DNA from: Thermoflexales bacterium
GTDB taxonomy: Bacteria; Chloroflexota; Anaerolineae; Fen-1058
Reading direction: 5' to 3'
Length of the DNA: 17,653 nucleotides
Assembly (NCBI GenBank): GCA_016931085.1
Contig: JAFGFO010000114.1
Location: forward strand, 1 to 17,653
In this document: piece by piece, positions 7,795 to 14,706 of the stretch
How the letters are laid out: each line of letters opens with the position of its first letter
Position numbering within the stretch: the first letter of the stretch is position 1
The notes under the pieces: generated by a model
The model's database searches: none
The model's input: the letters and a program-made list of their open reading frames with translations, nothing else
What the model was told of the DNA's origin: nothing
Program-made: the position numbers and the translations under genes

Positions 7795-8256
7795 GACGGC
7801 ATAGGTGTGAAAGTTGGCAGGTACCCCCCCGCCTATAGCCATGAACTCGACCCTCGGCTCCAAGCCTACCTCCACAGCCGTCACGTATAGTTCAGCCAAC
7901 GCCACTAGAAAATCGCGGTAATCAGGCCCGTCTCCCCGGATCGAGGCGGCTGCCAGCCCAAGCCGCAGCCAGTCCTGGCTCTTGGTTTCGCGGATACGCT
8001 CGGCCGATGTGTAAACGTAGCCAAGCAGGTTGTTGATCACACCTTTTTGACCCCTCACCGCATCCCGGATCTGGGCACGCTGCCTGGGGGACGCAGCCAG
8101 GTAAGCCTGGCACAAATCGTTATAGAACTTGGTGTGATCACTGCTTGGCGCATAGTACGTCAGGGCACTTGAGGGAGATTGCTGCTCGATGATTTTCAAT
8201 TGATTCAGCAAGTCATCAAGGTCTATGTCAGTATTGTTGGAAATGGGCAGATTCAT
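7768..8256 (-). CDS. Conserved-looking protein of unknown function, 162 aa
   Basis: I do not recognise this family. The ATG at 8256 has GGGAGGT 4 nt upstream, a strong ribosome binding site, so the 11 extra residues possible from 8289 are unlikely. The product is mostly helical and soluble, with no signal peptide or membrane segment: an acidic N-terminus (DIDLDDLLNQL), a helical middle (about 40-130) and a conserved-looking tail with FMAIGGGVPANFHTYAVL. It begins 29 nt after the sugar-kinase stop and is the last gene of the RraA-GH3-kinase operon. Its stop codon lies within the operator-like motif. Confidence 0.72.
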   Translation of the reverse strand: MNLPISNNTDIDLDDLLNQLKIIEQQSPSSALTYYAPSSDHTKFYNDLCQAYLAASPRQRAQIRDAVRGQKGVINNLLGYVYTSAERIRETKSQDWLRLGLAAASIRGDGPDYRDFLVALAELYVTAVEVGLEPRVEFMAIGGGVPANFHTYAVLRERLAAR

Positions 8257-8285
8257 ATTTACCTCCCTGACATCACGAGAAACAT

Positions 8286-9827
8286 TCAATTCGATAGTGA
8301 ATGTAGGCGATCCAGATAAAGCTGCAAGGCCGGGAACAAGGGGCGATAGACTTGTTCGAAGAGACGGTTGTAAAAATCGTGGCGGGCCGGGTCAGGCACG
8401 AATGGCTGAGGGAGGATGTGGCTCATTTCTCGAGCGGCTTGCCTGGCATCGGCATAGCATCCCGCCGCCGCGGCCGCTAACATGCCCGCCCCCAACGCGC
8501 TAGACTCGCTTGTCGTAGAACAAAACACCCGCTTGTTGGTGACGTCGGCAATGATCTGGCACCACAAATCGCTTTGCGCTCCACCCCCGATGACGATATA
8601 TTTATCGACGCCCAGGCCCAACGCTTCTTCCACAGCCAGCGTGTTGAGCCGCTGTTCGAAAGCGATCCCCTCCAAGATCGCCCTGTAAAAGTGCTCGAGG
8701 CCATGAATGCCGCGCCACCCCACCACGATCCCGCTGGCGGCCGGATCCCAATAAGGGCTAAGGACGCTGTTCCAGTAGGGAACCACCATCAGGCCCTCGC
8801 TGCCGGGCGGCACGGAGCTGGCAGCTTGCCCGTAGAAAGCCTGGAGTTGGGCCGCGTCCTGGCCGGGCTGGCCGGCCATCTTTTCCAAAAACCAGGCGAT
8901 CGTATATCCACCTCCCAACAGCACGGTCTCTAAGAGATACGACTTCGGGATCCCGCCGGACATCGTCCGAAAGACCGGGCCGACGATATATTGGCTGCTG
9001 TACGTCCCTGAGATGACCGAGGTCCCCAAAGACAGGTAGACTTCACCGGGACTCGTGACGTTGACGCCCAAACCACTCGCCTGCCCATCGCCGATTCCGG
9101 CCACCACGGGCACGCCAGGCGGGAGGCCACAGGCTTCTGCCGCGGCGGGAAGGACGCTTCCCAGGATCGTTCCTGGCGGGTAAACTTCCGGCAGTTGGTC
9201 GAGCCGGACGCCCACCTGAGCGATCAAGTTCTCGGCCCAACACTCGTTCTGCATGTCAAACAGCCCGCTTGGGTCGGCGCAGCCCCAGCCGGTGCGATAC
9301 AGGCCGGTCAACTGGTGAACCAGGAAGGCGTGCACGTCCAGGTACTTGGCGGTCCGGGCAAAGATATCCGGCCGCTGCTCTTTCAACCAGGCTATCTTGG
9401 CGATGGTCAGGTTCACCGACAGCCGTTTGCCTGTTTGCTGGTGGAACGCGTGTTGGCCGAAAGATTTTTCCAGGCCAGGCAAGAGCCCACCAGCTCGTTC
9501 GTCCAGCCACAGGATGCCGTTCGTCAAGGGCCGCCCCTGCTCGTCGACCGGGACGAAACTCTCGCGCTGGTGAGCGATGCACAGAGCTTTTACCTGCCTG
9601 GCGTCTATCTTTGCCACCGCCTGGCGCAGCGCCTGCACCGTTGCCATCCACCAGGATTCGGCCGGCTGCTCGTACCAGGTCGCTTGAGGCGTGATGAGAG
9701 ACAGCGGGCTGGCCCCCATTGCCAGGGCATTTCCATGGTAATCCCACACCACTGCTTTACAAGCAGTGGTGCTGCAGTCTAGTCCGATGACGACGCCAGG
9801 AGAAGATTCTGTCATAGTAAGTGTCAT
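8286..9827 (-). CDS. FGGY-family carbohydrate kinase (xylulokinase-like)
   Basis: Predicted to phosphorylate a sugar or sugar alcohol with ATP in the cytosol. The 513-aa protein has the two-domain FGGY fold: N-terminal phosphate loop GLDCSTTACKAVVWD (15-29), substrate-region HQRESFVPVDEQG and NGILWLDERA (86-112), the catalytic-base segment VAGIGDGQASGLG (D247), LSLGTS (266-270), and a C-terminal ATP-site GGGAQSDLWCQI. The HQRES segment differs from the QMHG of classical XylB, so the exact sugar is uncertain. The start ATG shares its A with the TGA of the upstream GH3 gene, implying translational coupling. Pairing with a xylosidase-like GH3 makes a pentulose such as D-xylulose plausible. Confidence 0.85.
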   Translation of the reverse strand: MTLTMTESSPGVVIGLDCSTTACKAVVWDYHGNALAMGASPLSLITPQATWYEQPAESWWMATVQALRQAVAKIDARQVKALCIAHQRESFVPVDEQGRPLTNGILWLDERAGGLLPGLEKSFGQHAFHQQTGKRLSVNLTIAKIAWLKEQRPDIFARTAKYLDVHAFLVHQLTGLYRTGWGCADPSGLFDMQNECWAENLIAQVGVRLDQLPEVYPPGTILGSVLPAAAEACGLPPGVPVVAGIGDGQASGLGVNVTSPGEVYLSLGTSVISGTYSSQYIVGPVFRTMSGGIPKSYLLETVLLGGGYTIAWFLEKMAGQPGQDAAQLQAFYGQAASSVPPGSEGLMVVPYWNSVLSPYWDPAASGIVVGWRGIHGLEHFYRAILEGIAFEQRLNTLAVEEALGLGVDKYIVIGGGAQSDLWCQIIADVTNKRVFCSTTSESSALGAGMLAAAAAGCYADARQAAREMSHILPQPFVPDPARHDFYNRLFEQVYRPLFPALQLYLDRLHSLSN

Positions 9828-12130
9828 CAAGCCTGGACGACAAATCGTCCTTCCAGCACATTCGCGGCTTGGGAGCTGGCTTTCAGGTCAGGCTGTTGGC
9901 CGCCGGCCCACACCTGGAACTCGCCTGCTTCCAGCACCCATTTTCCGCTCTCGTCAGCGTGGGACATTTGCTTGGCCGTGATATCGAACTGGACGGTCTG
10001 CTCGTCGCCGGGCGCCAGCCGGATACGGGTAAAGCCACACAACTGGAGCAGGGGCACGGGCAGCGAAGCCTCTACATCTTTCAGGTACAGTTGCACCACT
10101 TCGTCGCCCGGGCGTTGGCCGGCGTTTTCGACTTCCACCTGGACGGAGACAGGATCGCCCGCTTTGACCTTCTCCGGGGTGATTTGCAGATTGTGGTAGG
10201 TAAAGGTGGTGTAGCTCAGTCCAAAACCAAAGGGGTAGAGCGGCTTGCCTGTAAAGTAGCGATAGGTGCGATTGGCCATGCTGTACTCGTCGAAAGGCGG
10301 CAGGTCCGAGGCGGATTGGTAAAAGGTGACCGGCAGCCGGCCGCCGGGGTTGGTCAGCCCAAAGATGGCCTCGGCGACGGCGGTGCCGCCCGCCTGGCCC
10401 GGGTACCAGGCTTCGAGGATGGCGGGGATGTGCTCGTTGGCCCAATTGATAGAGAGGGCACTGCCATTCATCAGCACCAGGATGACGGGTGTCCCGGTTT
10501 CGCAGATGGCCTGGATGAGCTCCCCCTGGATCGCCGGCAGGTCCAGGCCCACACGATCGCCCATACTCCTCACGCCTGGCGGGTTGCCCTCTGTCTGGCC
10601 TTCTTCACCCTCCAATTGCTGCGCAAGGCCAGCCACGATCACGGCCACTTGGGAGGCTTTGGCGGCCTGGATGGCTGGCTCGAAGCCGCCTGGTGCCTTG
10701 CTGGTGAGCTTGCTGCCCTGGGCGTAGATCACTTGAGCCTGGGGGGCCAGCGCCCGGATCCCTGCCAGCACAGACACCGGTTCTGCCGGCGTGCCCATGT
10801 AATTGCCGGTCAGCACCAGCGTGTCGTCGGCATTGGGGCCAATGACGGCCATCGTCTGGATCTCGTCCTTGTCCAGCGGCAGCAGCTCGTCCTGGTTCTT
10901 GAGCAGGACGAGCGATTGCCGGGCGACTTCCAACGCCAGCTCCCGATGTTCTGGGCAGTCAACCACGCTATAGGGAATCTGGGTATAGGCTACCTGTTCA
11001 GGAGGATCAAACATCCCCAGGCGGAAGCGGGCCGCGAACAAGCGCTTGACAGAGCGATTCAGCTCCTCTTCGGTCAACAAGCCCTGCTCCACCGCCTTGC
11101 TAAGCTGCCCATAATCACAGGGAATCCCGTACGTACAGCCACATTCCAGGTCACAGCCATTTTTGACGGCCAGCGCGGCGGCCTCGGCAGCCGTCTTGAC
11201 CAGGCGGTGGTTGCTGTAAATGTCGTCGATCGCCCCGCAGTCGGCCACCACGTAGCCCTCGAATCCCCATTCGTCGCGCAGGATTTCCTGGAGCAGGCTG
11301 GGGCTGGCGCAGCAGGCCTCGCCATTCACCCGGTTGTAGGCGCCCATGATGGAATGGGCTTTCCCTTCCACCATGCAGGCCTCGAAGGCAGGCAGATACG
11401 TCATGCGCAGGTCTCGCTGGGAGACGACGGCATCGAAGGTGTGGCGTTTCTTCTCGGGCCCGCTGTGGACGGCAAAATGCTTGGCTGTGGCGACGGTTTT
11501 GAGATAGCGCGGGTCATCGCCTTGCAAGCCCTGGATGAAATGGACCGCCAGCCGCGCCGTGAGGTAGGGGTCCTCGCCGTAGGTCTCTTGCCCGCGCCCC
11601 CAACGCGGGTCGCGGAAAATGTTGATGTTGGGGCAAAAGAAGGTCAGGCCCGTGTACAAATCGCGCACGCCCCGGCGGGCGGCCTCGTGGTGCTTGGCGC
11701 GGCCCTCGTCCGAGATCACCGCCGCCATGCGATGGATCAGCTCGGTGTTCCAAGTGCTGGCCAGGCCGATGGCCTGCGGAAAGACCGTGGCGAGGCCAGC
11801 GCGCGCCACGCCGTGCAAGGCCTCGTTCCACCAGTTGTATTGCGGGATGCCCAGGCGCTTGATGGCCGGCGCCTCAGTGCCCATCTGCGAGACCTTTTCT
11901 TTGAGCGTCATCTGGCCGACCAGGTCATCTACCCGCTCCTCGATAGTGCGCGTCGAATCAAGGTAGATCGGGGGATTGGCCGAGTCGGGCGTGGGGGTGG
12001 ATTGGGGCTGGTCGGGCACACCGCTCGGACGGCGCTCGTCACAGCCCGCCACCGCCAGCCCGCCGCCGGCGAGGAGCGCAGCTTTGACAAAGTCCCGGCG
12101 AGACCACGATTTCGATTTTCGACTTTTCAT
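9827..12130 (-). CDS. GH3 glycosidase, Tat-exported lipoprotein (beta-xylosidase-like)
   Basis: A 767-aa secreted beta-glycosidase. The N-terminus carries a twin-arginine signal SRRDFVK (10-16), a hydrophobic stretch and a lipobox VAGC (C30), so it is probably exported folded and anchored to the membrane. GH3 motifs: WWNEALHGVA (100-109), GRGQETYGEDP (178-188), KHFAVHSGPE (217-226) and the nucleophile segment GYVVADCGAID (D297). Then follow the alpha/beta sandwich domain (about 400-620) and a fibronectin III-like C-terminal domain (about 670-760). The WWNEALHGVA and CDLECG segments favour the beta-xylosidase/arabinofuranosidase branch over plain beta-glucosidase, but this is not certain. It starts 17 nt after the RraA-like gene and is coupled to the kinase gene. 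Confidence 0.9.
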   Translation of the reverse strand: MKSRKSKSWSRRDFVKAALLAGGGLAVAGCDERRPSGVPDQPQSTPTPDSANPPIYLDSTRTIEERVDDLVGQMTLKEKVSQMGTEAPAIKRLGIPQYNWWNEALHGVARAGLATVFPQAIGLASTWNTELIHRMAAVISDEGRAKHHEAARRGVRDLYTGLTFFCPNINIFRDPRWGRGQETYGEDPYLTARLAVHFIQGLQGDDPRYLKTVATAKHFAVHSGPEKKRHTFDAVVSQRDLRMTYLPAFEACMVEGKAHSIMGAYNRVNGEACCASPSLLQEILRDEWGFEGYVVADCGAIDDIYSNHRLVKTAAEAAALAVKNGCDLECGCTYGIPCDYGQLSKAVEQGLLTEEELNRSVKRLFAARFRLGMFDPPEQVAYTQIPYSVVDCPEHRELALEVARQSLVLLKNQDELLPLDKDEIQTMAVIGPNADDTLVLTGNYMGTPAEPVSVLAGIRALAPQAQVIYAQGSKLTSKAPGGFEPAIQAAKASQVAVIVAGLAQQLEGEEGQTEGNPPGVRSMGDRVGLDLPAIQGELIQAICETGTPVILVLMNGSALSINWANEHIPAILEAWYPGQAGGTAVAEAIFGLTNPGGRLPVTFYQSASDLPPFDEYSMANRTYRYFTGKPLYPFGFGLSYTTFTYHNLQITPEKVKAGDPVSVQVEVENAGQRPGDEVVQLYLKDVEASLPVPLLQLCGFTRIRLAPGDEQTVQFDITAKQMSHADESGKWVLEAGEFQVWAGGQQPDLKASSQAANVLEGRFVVQA

Positions 12131-12147
12131 GCTTGTACCCTACTTGT

Positions 12148-12840
12148 TTATACGCTATCGTCAAACGCCAGTCCGGCCTGGCGATAGTGCTCTCGCCGGG
12201 TCTCTTTGTCGCGATCGTGTTCTTCGTGCGCCCAGCGAGCGACCTGTTCCGCGATCTCTTGTGGGACGACGATGACGCCATCCCCATCTGCCATTACCAC
12301 GTCCCCCGGCCGGACCTGGACCCCACTGATTGCCACGGGGATGTTCTTGGCATCGAACTGGACGCGTACCTGGGCCATCGTCTGGGCGGCGTAGAGCGAC
12401 CAACACGGCACTTTTTCCAGGACGATCTCGTCCGTGTCTCGTATGCCCCCGTTCGTCACGATCCCCCGCGCGCCCTGGTTGAATAACCGCAGCGAGTTTT
12501 CCGACCCGATCAAGCCCACATTCATCCCCGACTGGTCGATGACGACAAAATCCCCCTCTTCAACGTCGTCGCACCAGGGATACGGGCTGACCTCGTCATA
12601 GTACCAGCCCGTCCACTCTTGCCGGTATTGTTCGGCAGACACGTGCGGCACCGGCCCGACGTAGGGGAGGTAGCGGGTGGTGCGGGCTAGCCCGTAGGCT
12701 CTCGTCCGCCACAGGGGCCTGATGCGCGGATCGAGCGAGCCGTAGTGAAAGTAGCCCAAGGCATCCATGCCATCCCGCACGTCGCAGACTCGCAAATCGT
12801 GGTACAAGGCCAACAAGTTTTCTCGTGTTTTGTCTTTCAT
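12148..12840 (-). CDS. RraA-like / HMG-aldolase-superfamily protein
   Basis: A 230-aa member of the RraA/demethylmenaquinone-methyltransferase-like superfamily, which includes pyruvate-releasing class II aldolases and the RNase E inhibitor RraA. Visible are the N-terminal VCDVRDGMD (18-26), the loop GLIGSENS (109-116), the signature GIVTNGGIRDTDEI (126-139; R134, D135) and VRPGDVVMADGDGVIVVP (176-193). The acidic residue normally 21 positions before the motif arginine appears as Ser113, followed by Glu114, so the metal site may differ. The start at 12840 has AAGGAG about 6 nt upstream; the reading frame stays open to 13107 but runs through the promoter. First gene of the operon. Aldol cleavage of a sugar-acid intermediate is a reasonable guess. 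Confidence 0.83.
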   Translation of the reverse strand: MKDKTRENLLALYHDLRVCDVRDGMDALGYFHYGSLDPRIRPLWRTRAYGLARTTRYLPYVGPVPHVSAEQYRQEWTGWYYDEVSPYPWCDDVEEGDFVVIDQSGMNVGLIGSENSLRLFNQGARGIVTNGGIRDTDEIVLEKVPCWSLYAAQTMAQVRVQFDAKNIPVAISGVQVRPGDVVMADGDGVIVVPQEIAEQVARWAHEEHDRDKETRREHYRQAGLAFDDSV

Positions 12841-12897
12841 AGGCGCTCCTTTTGTGTGTTCTGCCATGATCACGTGCCATTCAAGATCATGGGCAGG

Positions 12898-12922
12898 GTC
12901 GTGATAGGTGTATCCATACCTA
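12898..12922. promoter_or_regulatory. Operator-like motif, copy 1
   Basis: An imperfect palindrome TAGGTGTATCCATACCTA (12905-12922) sits immediately downstream of the -10 box of the minus-strand promoter and covers the expected transcription start, a classic repressor position. The 25-nt block matches 7746-7770 at 22 positions. The regulator gene is not in the window; a GntR-type protein is a guess from the motif shape. Confidence 0.7.
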
Positions 12923-12927
12923 GTTCG

Positions 12928-12956
12928 ATTGTACCACACCAGGCATGGAACATCAA
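12928..12956 (-). promoter_or_regulatory. Promoter of the RraA-GH3-kinase operon
   Basis: On the minus strand TTGATG (12951-12956), a 17-nt spacer and TACAAT (12928-12933) form a good sigma70-type promoter. The predicted start falls at about 12921-12922, inside the operator-like palindrome, leaving a leader of roughly 80 nt before the RraA-like ATG. Confidence 0.72.
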
Positions 12957-12991
12957 GAAGTCCCCCGCATTTAATCCTCTTGGGCAATTTA

Positions 12992-13000
12992 TGGTATAAT
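12992..13000 (+). promoter_or_regulatory. Extended -10 promoter for the sterol-isomerase-like gene
   Basis: TGGTATAAT at 12992-13000 is a perfect -10 hexamer with an extended TGn element; the -35 region is weak. Transcription would start near 13006-13008, giving a leader of about 30 nt to the GTG at 13040. It is divergent from the RraA operon promoter, whose -35 lies 36 nt away. Confidence 0.6.
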
Positions 13001-13039
13001 AATGTACGCTTTATGGTCAGACAACAGAAAGAGAGCAAG

Positions 13040-13873
13040 GTGAATACATCGGTTGTGTCAAACAAGGATTTATCCAAACCACGTTGGTTTTCCGAGAACC
13101 CGGACAAAGCCTGGGGCGAAAAGTTCTTCCTGATCTATACGCCGATCTGGATCCTGCAGACGGCCCTAGGCGTCGTGCTCGGCTGGGGTAAAACGCTGGG
13201 CGACATCGGCTTGTTGGTTCATGCCTGCGTCATAGCCTTCCCTCTGTTCCTGGTCCCCCTCTTCATCCGCCGGGCGAGCCAGGCGGGGTTGCCCTGGTAC
13301 CAGACCTACTGGTTCAAGGCCGATCTGTATATGGCCATCTTTGTCGTGATGGGGAGTTATTTCGGCAGTGAGTATTTCTTTGACGTGCTGGGGATGGTCT
13401 ATAACTACCCGCAGCTCCGCCTCACCTTCGACGCCACCCTGGTCGGCAGCGGGCAGCAGACTGTCCCGCTGATCATGTACCCGCTCGCCCTGGCGTATTT
13501 CGTGACCTACCACACCACGGCCGTGGTCGTATTGCGCCGCTTGAAAACGTCTCGCGTCCGGCTGATCGCCTGGACATTTCCCCTGGCGGTCTTGGTGATT
13601 GGCTATTTCTGGGCCTGGATGGAAACCTTTGTCATGGCCAACCCGATGATGAGGGACAGCTTTTATTATCAAGACCTGAACAGGATGTTGGCCTACGGTT
13701 CCATCGTATATTCCTGCTACTTTGTCGCCAGCTTTCCTATTTTTTACTTCCTGGACGAAAAACCGGGCGCTCGTTGGAGCCTCTTGCAGACGGCCTCCGC
13801 CGCCTTGTCAGCCAGCATGCTGACCATCTTCATGCTCGATCTGGTCACCCGCTTTGTCGGGCGCATTTATTAA
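13040..13873 (+). CDS. Cycloeucalenol cycloisomerase-like membrane protein
   Basis: A 277-aa polytopic membrane protein with about six hydrophobic segments. The sequence matches plant cycloeucalenol cycloisomerase (CPI1, about 280 aa), which opens the 9,19-cyclopropane ring of cycloeucalenol to obtusifoliol. Shared blocks: QTYWFKADLYMAIFV (88-102), GSEYFFDVLGMVYNYP (109-124), TYHTTAVVVLRRL (156-168), the acidic-helix block WMETFVMANP (193-202), and YFVASFPIFYFLDEK (227-241). GTG 13040 is chosen because it gives the family length and has AAGAGAG upstream; ATG 13013 is an alternative, and frames starting at 12908 precede the promoter. Whether the bacterium makes a cyclopropyl sterol or uses another substrate is unknown; no other sterol gene is in the window. 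Confidence 0.82.
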   Translation: MNTSVVSNKDLSKPRWFSENPDKAWGEKFFLIYTPIWILQTALGVVLGWGKTLGDIGLLVHACVIAFPLFLVPLFIRRASQAGLPWYQTYWFKADLYMAIFVVMGSYFGSEYFFDVLGMVYNYPQLRLTFDATLVGSGQQTVPLIMYPLALAYFVTYHTTAVVVLRRLKTSRVRLIAWTFPLAVLVIGYFWAWMETFVMANPMMRDSFYYQDLNRMLAYGSIVYSCYFVASFPIFYFLDEKPGARWSLLQTASAALSASMLTIFMLDLVTRFVGRIY

Positions 13874-14558
13874 GGGTTAGTATCATCTCTTCTAACAGCT
13901 CTTTCATCGCCTCGCCCCAGATTTTATATCCTGGCTCGACGAGATGTAGTTGATCGGGCATGAAAGCTGTCTGGATGTTCCCATCCGGTCCAATAAACTG
14001 GGATCCCATATCCAGGAAGCGAATGCTATCTCCATTATCGAGCTTGGCCAGCTCGGCGTTGGCGGTGTGGATAATGTCCATGTAGTACGGATTGTTTGCG
14101 TCTGCTCTATCTTGTCTTTGCGGCCCACGGGGAAGAATGGCCAGAAGAAGTATTTTGGTTTCCGGCAGTTTCATCCGGATCATGTCTACAACCTGGCGAA
14201 TTGCGGCTGCTATGTCTGCCCCCGTATGCGTCGGCACGTTGTTCGTCCCAATCAGCAGCACGATGACACGGGGATCAATGTCGTCAATTTCTCCGTGCTG
14301 GACACGCCAGAGCAGGCTTTGTGTGACGTCCCCACCCACGCCAAAGTTGGCTGGCCGGTACCTGGCAAAATAGTGATTCCAAAGTCCTGGTACGTCTACC
14401 CAACGACGCGTGATGGAATCGCCAAGGAACAATAGCCCGATTGGCCCTTCCTTGATCCGCTTTAGAAAAGTTGCGTGTCTTTCTATAAAGTGCTCATCCG
14501 TACGCTCTATTGGAGCTGAGGCATCTACATAGTCGCTTGCGAATACATCAACGTGCAT
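13845..14558 (-). CDS. SGNH/GDSL hydrolase, PAF-acetylhydrolase subunit-like
   Basis: A 237-aa esterase of the SGNH superfamily. All four blocks are present: FLGDSIT (Ser48), NFGVGGD (Gly76), LLIGTNN (Asn106), and PDQLHL with the catalytic Asp202 and His205. The spacing and LLWRVQHGEIDDIDP resemble mammalian PAF-acetylhydrolase Ib catalytic subunits, which remove short acyl groups. No signal peptide, so cytosolic; bacterial relatives deacetylate sugars or lipids. The ATG at 14558 has AAGGA 5 nt upstream, better than the GTG at 14576. Its 3' end overlaps the isomerase-like gene tail to tail by 29 nt, so the last residues (about NKCARQSG) come from the antisense of that gene. Confidence 0.87.
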   Translation of the reverse strand: MHVDVFASDYVDASAPIERTDEHFIERHATFLKRIKEGPIGLLFLGDSITRRWVDVPGLWNHYFARYRPANFGVGGDVTQSLLWRVQHGEIDDIDPRVIVLLIGTNNVPTHTGADIAAAIRQVVDMIRMKLPETKILLLAILPRGPQRQDRADANNPYYMDIIHTANAELAKLDNGDSIRFLDMGSQFIGPDGNIQTAFMPDQLHLVEPGYKIWGEAMKELLEEMILTLNKCARQSG

Positions 14559-14691
14559 AGATTTCCTTGCGTCCACTGTTCACCGCGGCCATAGACTGAG
14601 CACCCTTTGAATCGCTATAATTCGGCGGCGCTTTCATCATCCAATCGTCATAGTATTCGATGGAAGCGTCAAAGGCTTGATCAATCGTCAT
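14548..14691 (-). pseudogene. Severed N-terminus of a SAM-dependent methyltransferase
   Basis: A 47-codon reading frame starts at an ATG 15 nt after the stop of the Cys-rich membrane protein gene and overlaps the SGNH hydrolase start by 11 nt. Its first half, with AFDASIEYYDDWMMKAPPNY, has the look of the start of class I SAM methyltransferases (FDxSAxYYDxWMxKALPNYD). After about residue 26 the similarity stops and no SAM-binding GxGxG motif follows. I read it as the leftover of a methyltransferase gene whose body was deleted, bringing the SGNH gene next to it. A genuine small protein is possible but less likely. The family match is from memory. Confidence 0.45.
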
Positions 14692-14706
14692 CCTAGATTC
14701 TCTGTG

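Noticed and set aside
9821..12187. A 788-codon open frame on the + strand, antisense to the GH3 gene
   Set aside because: The minus strand encodes a complete GH3 enzyme with all motifs; the antisense frame has no recognisable domain and is a by-product of GC-rich codon use.
12908..13039. N-terminal extension of the sterol-isomerase-like gene
   Set aside because: The added residues precede or overlap the extended -10 promoter and have no counterpart in the family.
12841..13107. N-terminal extension of the RraA-like gene to 13107
   Set aside because: The extension runs through the promoter and operator; the ATG at 12840 has a good ribosome binding site and gives the family length.
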